Source: Sulfitobacter aestuariivivens
GTDB lineage: Bacteria > Pseudomonadota > Alphaproteobacteria > Rhodobacterales > Rhodobacteraceae
Direction: 5' to 3'
Length of the DNA: 64,000 nucleotides
Assembly: GCF_014763045.1 (NCBI RefSeq)
Contig: NZ_JACTAG010000002.1
Coordinates: 682,001-746,000, forward strand
Made by a program: the position numbers and the translations under genes. The notes below the pieces were generated by a model. It saw only the letters and a list, made by a program, of their open reading frames with translations. It was not told the DNA's origin and made no database searches. Positions 50,585 through 59,349 of this stretch are shown piece by piece (the stretch's first letter is position 1; the number at the start of each line of letters is the position of its first letter).

Positions 50585-51340
50585 ATGCCTTTCGTAGATC
50601 TCAACGCCGACATGGGTGAAAGCTTTGGCGCGTGGAAAATGGGCGATGATGAGGCCTTGCTGAACATCGTCACCTCCGCGAACATCGCCTGCGGCGGACA
50701 CGCGGGCGACGCCGACGTGATGGCCGCCACAATGACATTGGCCGATCAAAATGGCGTCGGCATCGGCGCACATCCGGGCTTTATGGACATAGCGGGATTT
50801 GGACGCAATCGCATGAACGTGCCGCGTGGGACGCTGCAGAACCAGATCCGCTATCAGGTGGCTGCAAGTGTTGGGATGGCCCGCAGCGTCGGTGCGAAGG
50901 TGCGTCATATCAAGCTGCATGGAGCGATTTCAAACATGTCATCGGAAGATGAACAAATGGCATATGACCTCTACGAGGCCGCCCTCAGCGTCGACCCGAA
51001 CCTGATCGTCATGGTGCTGGCCGCGACAGCGCAGCAACGGGCTGTCAAAAGACTGGGCTGCACCTGGGCAGGGGAGATTTTCGCAGATCGCGCGTACAAC
51101 GACGATGCAACGCTGGTGGATCGGTCACTGCCGGGGGCGGTCATCCATGATGCGGAACTGGCAGGAAAACGCATGGTGGATATGGTGCAGGCCGGGGCAA
51201 TCATAACCGAAAGCGGCAAGCACATCCCAACTCAGATCGACACGATCTGCCTGCATGGAGATACCGCAGAGGCAGTGCAGATTGCAGGATCTGTCAGGGA
51301 TACCCTGAAACAGGCGGGGATAGAGCTGCGGTGTTTTTAG
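50585..51340 (+). CDS. pxpA: 5-oxoprolinase subunit PxpA (LamB/YcsF family)
   Basis: A 251-residue LamB/YcsF protein: VDLNADMGESFGAWKMGDDEALLNIVTSANIACGGHAGDADVM, GIGAHPGFMDIAGFGRNRM, VRHIKLHGAISNM, EIFADRAYNDDATLVDRS and DTICLHGDTAEAV. These are the conserved blocks of the family, which supplies the hydrolytic subunit of 5-oxoprolinase. The gene order B-C-A and tight spacing fit one operon. Confidence 0.96.
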   Translation: MPFVDLNADMGESFGAWKMGDDEALLNIVTSANIACGGHAGDADVMAATMTLADQNGVGIGAHPGFMDIAGFGRNRMNVPRGTLQNQIRYQVAASVGMARSVGAKVRHIKLHGAISNMSSEDEQMAYDLYEAALSVDPNLIVMVLAATAQQRAVKRLGCTWAGEIFADRAYNDDATLVDRSLPGAVIHDAELAGKRMVDMVQAGAIITESGKHIPTQIDTICLHGDTAEAVQIAGSVRDTLKQAGIELRCF

Positions 51341-51421
51341 GGGCATCAGTAAACCGCCGCGCCGGGGTCTGACCCTGCGCAAGAGGGAATACGGTGCTCA
51401 CGCCGCCTAAGGTTGGCACCT

Positions 51422-54400
51422 TCACTCGGGCAACCGCTGCACCGTGTAAATCAGACCAGCCTCCAACGGGCCCGTGATAACCGTTGCATCACCGGTCGCC
51501 CAGCGTACATCCAACTGAGTGGCTCGCCCTTTATCTCCAAGGCCAAAGTGCACCAATGGCGCGTCAAATGACATGAAACCACCGCCAACCTGCACTTCGC
51601 GCATCTGCGTCATTCCACCTTCATCAGTCAGCGTCAGAACCGCACCGACACCGTCGCGGTTCCCCACTTCATCAATCAGTTGAAACACGATCCCCGGCAC
51701 TTGGGTATTGTTGCGGAACACCACCAAAGGACCGTTCACGGGGTGGGTCAGCATATCCAGATCGCCATCCCCGTCCATGTCAAACGTGGTCGCGGCGGCA
51801 GTCATCAGATAGTCTTCCAGACCAAAAGGGCCCGAGGCTTCCTTGAATGTTCCATCACCCTGATTGTGGAAAAACAGGTTTGAGGGCGAGACTTCGTTCG
51901 GCACCCAAGTGCCATTGACGATATATACATCCTGCCAGCCGTCGTGATCAAAATCGGCGATCTTGGTATCCCAACTCCATCCGCCGACATCAAGACCAAC
52001 ATCCTCGGCCCGATCGACGTACGCGGCATTTGACCAGTCCAGCAATACGTTGGACCGCAAGATCTGCGGATGTGTCAGCTCAATCTCTTCTGCCGTGGGC
52101 TGGCGTACAGGCAGGAAATGCGCGTCACAATAAGCACGCGGAATTAGTTGACCCGCAGGGATCAGCCCACAGACTTTTGGATCTTTTTTCTGGATTGCAA
52201 GATCCTTGACCAGCATGGCGCGACATTCGTCCTTGTACCGACCCTCCAAGGATTGGCAGTTCTTGGCGTAGGTCGGATCGAAATTATTGCCCGATTTGTA
52301 CCAGCTCTTGATCTTCATGTTCTTTAGACAAACCGCTCGGGCATCGACGTCATTTATCCCATCGCAATAGACATCAAGCGACTGCATCTTGAGCGTCTCA
52401 GACACGCCCGACGACCGTCCGGCAATTTGAGCCAGATAAATATCAGGCGCGCCGCTATTGGATAGATCAGCAGATTTAACCGCCATGGTCGTCGTTGTTG
52501 TATGCGGTATCAGCCCCGAAGCGTGATCAATCATCTTGAATCCGCCAGCCCCGTCGCCACGATAAAAATAGTCTGGGATATCAAAATCGTTACCGACGAT
52601 CAGATCCGCCGCGCCGTCAAGATCAAGGTCCGTAAACAGGATGCTCAGCGTTTCTCCCGGAAGCCCCGGCAAATCCATGGCCTGTTCGCCTGACAGCGCG
52701 CCATCATCGTTCCAGATGATCCGGTTGCGCGACTCTTCTCCGGGAATACGGCGATACCAGCCGGCAGCCCAGTTACCCAAAGCCAGATCAAGATCACCAT
52801 CCCGATCTGCATCCGCAAAGCTAAGGGCCAGGGCCATGACCTCATCTCCGCGCCCCTTCACTTCCATCAGAGCGGCGGCACCAAACGTCCCTTCAACATT
52901 GGGCCAGACAAAATTCCCCTGCAGGTAAGTTCCCAGAAAAAGATCCAGCCAGCCATCGTTGTCCACATCAATCAGCACCGCCTGAAACACATGCGCGTCC
53001 TTCAGCGGGCCCAGATCGACTTCTATAGGGGTGAATTTCCCCGCCCCATCGTTCGCATAAAGATAAAGGCCGACCTCGGTTGACGCGATCGCAATATCCA
53101 AATCACCGTCACGATCGATATCTCCCGAGGTAACAGCACGCCCTTCCCAAAAGGGCGGCCACATATCCCGAAAGGAAAACTCCAGCGGTTTGTCGATCCC
53201 GATCTCGTTCGCCTCCAGGCGGGTGAAAGCAGTCTCAGACACCGGCGACAACGGGGCAAGTGGTCGTGCCTCGACTTTGATCCTGTCAGCATCAGCCGAC
53301 GTGACAGCAAGACCCGACACCGTATCCGCATGCGCCGCCATGAAAAGTGGTGGGGCGCGCGGCGTGGCATCGCCCTGCAGGAGCATTTCCAAAGCCCGCG
53401 CCGATTGCCATTCATAATAGGCCTGTGCACCTGCACCAGCGAGGATCCCAAGCGCCGCAACCGCTGCAGCCAGCAGCCAGGCTGCCCGCTGGCCAATGGC
53501 CTGCGCCACGATGAAAAAGGAGTAGACCGAGAACGTCCCAAGCGTAAACAGCAGCGCCATGACATAGCCATGCGCCAGCCCTGCGCTCAGCAAAGCTCCG
53601 GTGACCACAACGTCAAAGGCAATGGGCACCGGAAGGAAAAGCCCGACCACGGCGATAATGACAAGGGCAAACAGCGAATACCCCAAACCGGTAATCAGCT
53701 CCTGTGGCAATAGCGTAGCTGCGGTGGCCCCCAACAGCCCGGCCAGCAACATGAGGGGCACTGTCAATCTGACGATATACCACAGATTGCGCAGGTACTC
53801 GCGCGCAACGGCAATAACCGCAAAGGCGGGGTTTTCACCCATACGGGCACCTTGCACAGTCTCTTGCCCGGGCGGGGAGATGTTGCAGATGATCTCTTCT
53901 TCCGGCAGTTCCACCTGCGGCAGCATCCGGCATATCAACGGCACAGCAACCAGAATAACCGCGAGGCTTAGCACGATCTTGGTGACAGCCATCCAAAACG
54001 GCAGGATAGAAAACAGCATGGTCAGCACGACGACATTCAGTGTGGGCGAGGCGATCATCGCCGACAGCGTGGTCTCAGCGCGCAGGCCCGCCGAATACAT
54101 CCCCTTCGCAATCGGCGCGGCACAATTGACACAAACGCCCAGAGGGGCACCGATCACCATCCCAAGAAAGGAATTGGCAAACCCGCCGCGAAAACTTCGC
54201 CTGCGCAGATAAGGCGCGACGGTCAAAAAGGAAGCGGCAAACAGAACGCCGAAGGTCATGCCCTTTTTGTTGGTGTCAATCCAATTGAGCGTGGACCAGA
54301 AGATCCGCTGCAAAAGTGTCATATCATCCGTCAGGGGAAACGCGGCCTCGAAGCTCAGCGAATCCTCCAGTTGGATCGCCCCTGACATCATCGCTTTCTC

Positions 54401-54508
54401 ATCAAGTGCAGGATAGCGCGAGCCCGTCCAGAAGAGATAGGCAAGGACGATTAGGATCAGGCCTGCGATGAAGAAGCGTACCTTTTGCTGGTGATGAATG
54501 ATCTGCAT
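51422..54508 (-). CDS. permease fused to a large FG-GAP/UnbV ectodomain
   Basis: A protein of about 1028 residues. The first 400 have about eight membrane helices and the DUF318/YraQ permease block GAPLGVCVNCAAPIAKGMYSAGLRAETTLSAMIASPTLNVVVLTMLF. The remaining 600 form an FG-GAP/VCBS beta-propeller with at least six calcium loops (for example DIDRDGDLD, DVDNDGWLD, DADRDGDLD, DFDHDGWQD, DMDGDGDLD) and an ASPIC/UnbV-type end (GGGFMSFDAPLVHFGLGDKGRATQLDVRW). A cysteine-containing insert lies between propeller parts. The ATG at 54508 is used. What it transports or binds is unknown. Confidence 0.85.
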   Translation of the reverse strand: MQIIHHQQKVRFFIAGLILIVLAYLFWTGSRYPALDEKAMMSGAIQLEDSLSFEAAFPLTDDMTLLQRIFWSTLNWIDTNKKGMTFGVLFAASFLTVAPYLRRRSFRGGFANSFLGMVIGAPLGVCVNCAAPIAKGMYSAGLRAETTLSAMIASPTLNVVVLTMLFSILPFWMAVTKIVLSLAVILVAVPLICRMLPQVELPEEEIICNISPPGQETVQGARMGENPAFAVIAVAREYLRNLWYIVRLTVPLMLLAGLLGATAATLLPQELITGLGYSLFALVIIAVVGLFLPVPIAFDVVVTGALLSAGLAHGYVMALLFTLGTFSVYSFFIVAQAIGQRAAWLLAAAVAALGILAGAGAQAYYEWQSARALEMLLQGDATPRAPPLFMAAHADTVSGLAVTSADADRIKVEARPLAPLSPVSETAFTRLEANEIGIDKPLEFSFRDMWPPFWEGRAVTSGDIDRDGDLDIAIASTEVGLYLYANDGAGKFTPIEVDLGPLKDAHVFQAVLIDVDNDGWLDLFLGTYLQGNFVWPNVEGTFGAAALMEVKGRGDEVMALALSFADADRDGDLDLALGNWAAGWYRRIPGEESRNRIIWNDDGALSGEQAMDLPGLPGETLSILFTDLDLDGAADLIVGNDFDIPDYFYRGDGAGGFKMIDHASGLIPHTTTTTMAVKSADLSNSGAPDIYLAQIAGRSSGVSETLKMQSLDVYCDGINDVDARAVCLKNMKIKSWYKSGNNFDPTYAKNCQSLEGRYKDECRAMLVKDLAIQKKDPKVCGLIPAGQLIPRAYCDAHFLPVRQPTAEEIELTHPQILRSNVLLDWSNAAYVDRAEDVGLDVGGWSWDTKIADFDHDGWQDVYIVNGTWVPNEVSPSNLFFHNQGDGTFKEASGPFGLEDYLMTAAATTFDMDGDGDLDMLTHPVNGPLVVFRNNTQVPGIVFQLIDEVGNRDGVGAVLTLTDEGGMTQMREVQVGGGFMSFDAPLVHFGLGDKGRATQLDVRWATGDATVITGPLEAGLIYTVQRLPE

Positions 54509-54530
54509 GAAACTAGGGAAATTCCGGCGT

Positions 54531-55292
54531 TTAAGAAAACCTGCTGTCAAAGAGAGGTTTGCCGGTTCCAAGCGTCGCAAACATATCTTGGGTCATCCGA
54601 AGATCAGGATTAAGTGTGGCACGGAACCAGGTTTGACGAGGATGATACCACGGCAGCCGTTGCACGTGTAGCCCAGCCTTGGCACATTCAGCCTCTACAT
54701 CCGACCCGCTGAAGGTCAGGCATTGTGGATAGAGCCAACCATCAAACTCCAAACCGCGCTGCATACTGGCTGCCGCAGCATCGTCAGGAAGAATGGCTGT
54801 AAACAGAAACTGGCCCGAGGGGGTCAACGATCGCGCTACGGCCTGAAAGGATGTCTCAAGCAAGTCCACCCCGGTATGGGAATAGATGGATTGGGCGATG
54901 ACATAGTCAGCACTGCCATCAGCTACGCCAGTCATTCTGAAGTCTGCTTCATCCAGGAACGTTGGTTTTTTGAGCTCAACAAGGTCCGAACCAATCTCCC
55001 GCTCAATCGCTTCCTCCCAAAGCCAGCTGTTCGGTTCAATTCCTGTGTACCGGCCCGGCAAAAGATATTGCAGCAAATAACGTCCGGATCGCAAAGACCC
55101 GCAACCGATATCCACAACACTGTGTTCTTCGCGCAGCCCAAGTCCCGTCAGTAAATTGAACTGTGTCGCCCCCATAAAGTCATATTGGGCCGGGGGGCCC
55201 ACGTAGGCGCGTCGGTTTTCAGAACCCGCGCGACTTTCTCGCGTAGCGAGGATTTCGATTTCCAGGTCGGTGGCGTCAACGTGGTCCGTCAT
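54531..55292 (-). CDS. class I SAM-dependent methyltransferase
   Basis: A 253-residue cytoplasmic enzyme. Motif I is SVVDIGCGSLRSGRYLLQYLLPGRYTGIEPN, followed by an acidic motif II and ADYVIAQSIYSHTGVDLLETSFQAVARSLTPSGQFLFTAIL. The acceptor is unknown. Its stop lies 22 bases upstream of the permease-FG-GAP start, and the sulfotransferase-like gene is 18 bases upstream, so the three form one unit, perhaps modifying a glycan or surface molecule. Confidence 0.88.
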   Translation of the reverse strand: MTDHVDATDLEIEILATRESRAGSENRRAYVGPPAQYDFMGATQFNLLTGLGLREEHSVVDIGCGSLRSGRYLLQYLLPGRYTGIEPNSWLWEEAIEREIGSDLVELKKPTFLDEADFRMTGVADGSADYVIAQSIYSHTGVDLLETSFQAVARSLTPSGQFLFTAILPDDAAAASMQRGLEFDGWLYPQCLTFSGSDVEAECAKAGLHVQRLPWYHPRQTWFRATLNPDLRMTQDMFATLGTGKPLFDSRFS

Positions 55293-55310
55293 CTATCAGA
55301 GCCTGACTAT

Positions 55311-56144
55311 CTAAGTGAGAATGCAATCGTTGCATCGCTGTGCATAGGCGACATCTTCGGGGTCTAGCACAGAAATGTCATGCGCCTTATGTCTGTCTAC
55401 ACTGCGGGGCGGGTTGATCCAGCTAGCAAGCGTATCTTTATCTTCGGCATCCAGATGCACGCCGAGGAAATCAATCAACTGACTGATCCATGTCACTGGA
55501 TCCTCGACCAAACGATCAAAGCTTAGCAAAAAGATGCGATCCGGGTGGCGGGTTTTGGCACTGGCAACACGCCGCTGAACAGCACACCAATACTTGAGAG
55601 AGTCGCGCGGGCCGATGTCGACCTCTCTATTGAGAAAAATCGGACCCCATTTGCCCAGTTGATTCTGATTTGCGCTGTACGCCATATCTAAACCGTTTCG
55701 GGAAATGTGGACATACTTCAATGTCGGATGCCACGCCATTAGTCGGTCGATCAGAACGTGCGTATAGGGCACCTTCCATCCCCAACGCTCCGCAGGTGTT
55801 CCGGTGGTACAATGATTGATGAAACCATCAAGCCACTCTGAAATTTTGTCTGGTGTGTGCTGGTGACGGGGGTAGTCTTTCAATGCGTTGAGGCGGTCAA
55901 GTTCCGACGGGGTCAGGGGTGCGGGCTCAGCCATTTGTCGGAAAAACAACTGCACCAAATCTTGCAACGAATCGTTATCGTCCAACAGCACATTTCTGCG
56001 GCCAAACAGGGCCGCGTACCAGACCGTATCCATTGTCTCTGGCAAATCAGATCCGATGAAGAAACCACAGTACTCAAGGATATGCGCAATGACCCGTGTC
56101 CCACTGCCCCCGACCCCGCCTACAGCAACCGGGGCACTAGACAT
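55311..56144 (-). CDS. sulfotransferase-family protein
   Basis: The 277-residue protein has the PAPS-type P-loop variant VAVGGVGGSGTRVIAHIL at the N-terminus and the second site KYVHISRNGLDMAYS, then RIFLLSFDRLVEDPVTWISQLIDFLGVHL, as in bacterial sulfotransferase-like proteins. The GGSGT loop is typical. The acceptor could be a carbohydrate or lipid. It is the first gene of the unit with the methyltransferase and permease fusion. Confidence 0.8.
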   Translation of the reverse strand: MSSAPVAVGGVGGSGTRVIAHILEYCGFFIGSDLPETMDTVWYAALFGRRNVLLDDNDSLQDLVQLFFRQMAEPAPLTPSELDRLNALKDYPRHQHTPDKISEWLDGFINHCTTGTPAERWGWKVPYTHVLIDRLMAWHPTLKYVHISRNGLDMAYSANQNQLGKWGPIFLNREVDIGPRDSLKYWCAVQRRVASAKTRHPDRIFLLSFDRLVEDPVTWISQLIDFLGVHLDAEDKDTLASWINPPRSVDRHKAHDISVLDPEDVAYAQRCNDCILT

Positions 56145-56225
56145 GATCGGCTCTCAAGATTTCACACATGGATTCAGCTTCACACTGAGCTGCATGTCGC
56201 GTCAACGCGCATACGAGCAGTGAGG

Positions 56226-56256
56226 CAAAAAAACCGGCGACGCGAACGTCGCCGGT
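56226..56256 (-). terminator. Rho-independent terminator after the S74 protein
   Basis: On the minus strand a perfect 10-bp stem (ACCGGCGACG with CGTCGCCGGT) closed by a TTCG loop is followed by six T. It lies 20 bases after the stop of the gene at 56277 and ends that operon. Confidence 0.95.
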
Positions 56257-56276
56257 CATATCAATTTGGAACCGGA

Positions 56277-57485
56277 TCAATCCGCCAGTTTTTGTTCCAG
56301 CGATGCCAGCCGTGACTTCAGCTCTGCATTCTCGCTGGCCAGCGCCTTGATTGCCGCAAGGGCGACGCCGCTTGTGTCAAGCGATGAGATACCCGTGTCC
56401 GACGCTCCGGTACCGAACGCTGCATAGAAGTCTTGTGCCATAGGTCCGATGTGGCGAATGCCCAGTTCAGCATTATCCTTATAGGTCCAGCTGGAAACCG
56501 GCAGCTCAGCAACCTTCTGCAGGATCGTATAGGGATCAACCGGCACGATCGCCATTTTTGCATGTTTGTCAGAGTTCTGGGTCAGCGAGCCCGAGATCGT
56601 CATATCACCGGCGGTGGTCATCGCCAGCTCGACTCCCGGACCAGTCGCATTGGTAAAGCGGAACTCGCCCGAATTGCTTTGAATATTCCAGGTTTCCCCG
56701 CCAGCGCTTTCATCAACCAGCGAGAAAAACGTGGTCCCGTTGTTGCGCATTTCCAGCAACCCGCGCGCGGCCTCTGTCCCGCTGTTTTCTTCGATCAGTA
56801 CTTTGGCAGAACCGTTGGTGCGAAGGACGTGGAGCGCTTCACTCGGCGAAGCAGTACCGATGCCCACATCGCCATCTCCCGCGATATCGATCGAACTGGT
56901 TGGTGCGGTCGGTCTGATTCTGAACGGCAGCGTGCTGGAGTTCGTTACATCGCGAACAAAAAAGTTCGTCTCGTTACCCGCCACGTCCCAGGTCTGACTG
57001 CTAAAGCCGCTGCTCCCATCCTGCTCAAGTCGCAGAGTTGGTGTATCACCGTCTACCGCGTGAAGCTCAACGACCGGGCTCGCCGTACCAAAACCAACTC
57101 GTCCACCATCATCGACATACAGCGAATCGGCAGGAGCCCCACCTTCAAGTGTGAATATGAGGCTGGGTGCATCGAGATCCTGAACCGAGAATTTGTTCGC
57201 GCCGCCATTGGCGGATTCATTGAATAGCAAAACCCAATCAGTTGTCGGGAAGCCTGAACTAGCTGAGGTGTCGAGGGCCCTCAGGCGCGTATTGTTTTCC
57301 TTCATGATGATCGTGTTGAAGCCAAAGACTTCCCCGTTGACGCAGTCAAGTCCCACGCAAAGCGAACCATCGACAATCACATCATCAAAGAAAACCTGAT
57401 CCGCAAATGCGGCACTGGCCGAAATTGCCAATGCTCCTGCAGCAAATGCCGTATTGCGCAACATGCGCTCTTTTAGCTTGGTCAT
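56277..57485 (-). CDS. exported protein with C-terminal peptidase-S74 autochaperone
   Basis: A 402-residue protein from the ATG at 57485, chosen for its GGGAGGG site. It has a signal peptide (ending AFADQ), a beta-rich repeat stalk with GIGTASPSEALHV-like segments as in phage tail fibres, and a C-terminal S74 domain: LTQNSDKHAKMAIVPVDPYTILQKVAELPVSSWTYK...GIRHIGPMAQDFYAAFG. The S-D-x-x-x-K motif supplies the Ser and Lys used for self-cleavage, and a coiled coil ends the chain. It would form a trimeric surface fibre. It is not a prophage gene, since no other phage genes are near. Confidence 0.85.
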   Translation of the reverse strand: MTKLKERMLRNTAFAAGALAISASAAFADQVFFDDVIVDGSLCVGLDCVNGEVFGFNTIIMKENNTRLRALDTSASSGFPTTDWVLLFNESANGGANKFSVQDLDAPSLIFTLEGGAPADSLYVDDGGRVGFGTASPVVELHAVDGDTPTLRLEQDGSSGFSSQTWDVAGNETNFFVRDVTNSSTLPFRIRPTAPTSSIDIAGDGDVGIGTASPSEALHVLRTNGSAKVLIEENSGTEAARGLLEMRNNGTTFFSLVDESAGGETWNIQSNSGEFRFTNATGPGVELAMTTAGDMTISGSLTQNSDKHAKMAIVPVDPYTILQKVAELPVSSWTYKDNAELGIRHIGPMAQDFYAAFGTGASDTGISSLDTSGVALAAIKALASENAELKSRLASLEQKLAD

Positions 57486-57539
57486 ATGTCCCTCCCTTTT
57501 GGGCATTAATAATTTAACGAAACCCGCCGAACGGCGCGT

Positions 57540-57956
57540 CTACTCTTCTTTGATCTCTTCGGGCGTGACGATCACACCCCGGGATACGACGAATCGACCG
57601 CTCAGTCTGAATGGCACCGCAACAGAATCGCGTGCTGCGTCGCCGCGGCCATTATCTACCTGGTTGACGATCTTCTGTGTTTTGTCAGTCGCAGCCGAGA
57701 GTTCGTATTGGTAAATACCGTCCACGACCTCACCTGCCTGCAGCTGGAATACAGGGGTGCCTGATTTAGCTTCGATGGTGGAAAATTTGCCGTTCGGATC
57801 GGTGACTTTCATGATCGCATTGCTCAGCCCCTGCCAGTTCTCGAACCACAGTGCGTTCGAATTATGCTGCTGAACGGGGGCCTGGCTGGTCTCTGCAATA
57901 GCGCCCGAGCAAGTCACGGCGGCAATGATTGTCAAACTTTTCAAAGTTAGCTTCAT
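57540..57956 (-). CDS. exported protein of unknown function, partner of the S74 protein
   Basis: A 138-residue protein from the ATG at 57956. It has a signal peptide (MKLTLKSLTIIAAVTCSGAIAE) and a beta-rich mature part (GKFSTIEAKSGTPVFQLQAGEVVDGIYQYELSAATD) ending with an acidic tail. No family recognised. It lies 54 bases upstream of the S74 protein on the same strand and is probably cotranscribed, so it may assist or be displayed with the fibre. Confidence 0.7.
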   Translation of the reverse strand: MKLTLKSLTIIAAVTCSGAIAETSQAPVQQHNSNALWFENWQGLSNAIMKVTDPNGKFSTIEAKSGTPVFQLQAGEVVDGIYQYELSAATDKTQKIVNQVDNGRGDAARDSVAVPFRLSGRFVVSRGVIVTPEEIKEE

Positions 57957-58161
57957 ACGGAAAGCCCCACAGGTAAATCGTTTACTCAAGTCGATTCTGA
58001 AATGCATTCGCTTCAATTGTTAAATTCTAACACAACTACACCAATCAGAGCAACTTCCTACGCCGAAAATATCGGAAACAGTCTGCTTTTCAACGAAAAA
58101 ATCCAAGTAATCCAAGTCAGAAATACATCCTGGAGGTGCACAACTCACGCGAGAATCAACC

Positions 58162-59349
58162 TCAATCCTTGGGCTTGTCTGCGGCACGTCTTTGGGCTTC
58201 GTTGATTTGACCAGATGTCATGACCTCCGCGATTTCCACCCGCAACGCCACGCTGCCCGGGTCACCGCCTTTTTCGGCCAAAAGCAACCACATGTGCCCG
58301 AGCACATAGTCCTGCGGGACACCAAGACCATCCAGGTAAAGCACCGCAAGATTGCGCATCGCTGTGGGGTGTCCTCGCTCTGCGGCGGCCCTGAAGAGGC
58401 GCGCTGCCGCGCGCATATCACCCGAAATCGTGTCATTTGCCCCGGTCTGCAACCACCCCATTTGGAACAGCGCAACGGGATCGCCCGCCGCAGCGGCCTT
58501 TTTGAGTGTCTCAAGACCCTCTTCCGTCAGATCCGGTGGTTGCAAGCGCGCGTCATAGGCAATTCGCGGCCCCGCCGCGTTCTGGCCTTCCGACACCGCA
58601 CGCTGATTGCCGCCCATGCGGTAAAGCTCAGCAGCACGTTCTTCGTCGACAGGAACACCAAAACCATTTTCGTAAAGAACGCCTAGGTTTGTCATGGCAC
58701 GCGCCAGACGCTGCTCGGCGGCGGCCTGAAAAAGCGCAGCAGCGCGCTCATAATCCTGCGCCACACCTTCCCCGCGCACATATAGCAAACCCAGATTGTT
58801 CTGCGCACGTGCATGGCCTGCCTCAGCCGCAGGCTCATAAAGTCTTCGCGCAATCGCCAGATCCTTCTTTACGCCGATGCCTTCTTGGTAGAGCACGCCC
58901 AAGCTGACCTGCGCGTCGATCATCCCTGCATCAGACGCTTGCTGATAAAGCTCTGCGGCACGGGGCGCGGTCTCAGGATCGGTCTCCAGCACTTTTGCAA
59001 GGTCAAACAGAAACTGGGGTGTGCCCGATTGTGCGGCTTTTCGAAAGAGGGTCAGCGCGCGGGCACGGTCAGCATCACCGCCAAAGCCCTCGAAAAGATA
59101 GCGTGCCAGCATATTCTGCGCAGGGGCAAAACCTTGCGACGCGGCCTTTTCAAACCACGCTGCAGCTGTCGTGTAGTTTTGCAAAACGCCCTGACCAGCG
59201 TGATACCGCAGACCAAGCTGATGGGCTGCCGCAGGATCGGCCTCCGCCTGTTCCAACAGATTCTCAAGCGACAGCTCAGACTCTTGTGACAATGCGGTGC
59301 TTGCCAGACACAGCAGCAATACCTGCAGGAGTGCGGACAATCCGCGCAT
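58162..59349 (-). CDS. exported Sel1-repeat protein
   Basis: The 395-residue protein has a signal peptide and about eight Sel1-like repeats of 36 residues (for example AAAWFEKAASQGFAPAQNMLARYLFEGFGGDADRARAL), an alpha-alpha solenoid used for protein binding. The start overlaps the stop of the next Sel1 gene by one base, so the two paralogues are cotranscribed. The type II secretion genes are divergent from them beyond the prepilin peptidase gene. Confidence 0.9.
   Translation of the reverse strand: MRGLSALLQVLLLCLASTALSQESELSLENLLEQAEADPAAAHQLGLRYHAGQGVLQNYTTAAAWFEKAASQGFAPAQNMLARYLFEGFGGDADRARALTLFRKAAQSGTPQFLFDLAKVLETDPETAPRAAELYQQASDAGMIDAQVSLGVLYQEGIGVKKDLAIARRLYEPAAEAGHARAQNNLGLLYVRGEGVAQDYERAAALFQAAAEQRLARAMTNLGVLYENGFGVPVDEERAAELYRMGGNQRAVSEGQNAAGPRIAYDARLQPPDLTEEGLETLKKAAAAGDPVALFQMGWLQTGANDTISGDMRAAARLFRAAAERGHPTAMRNLAVLYLDGLGVPQDYVLGHMWLLLAEKGGDPGSVALRVEIAEVMTSGQINEAQRRAADKPKD

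Noticed and set aside
56277..57485. Phage tail fibre gene of a prophage
   Set aside because: It has a signal peptide, an exported partner gene and its own terminator, and no phage genes nearby.
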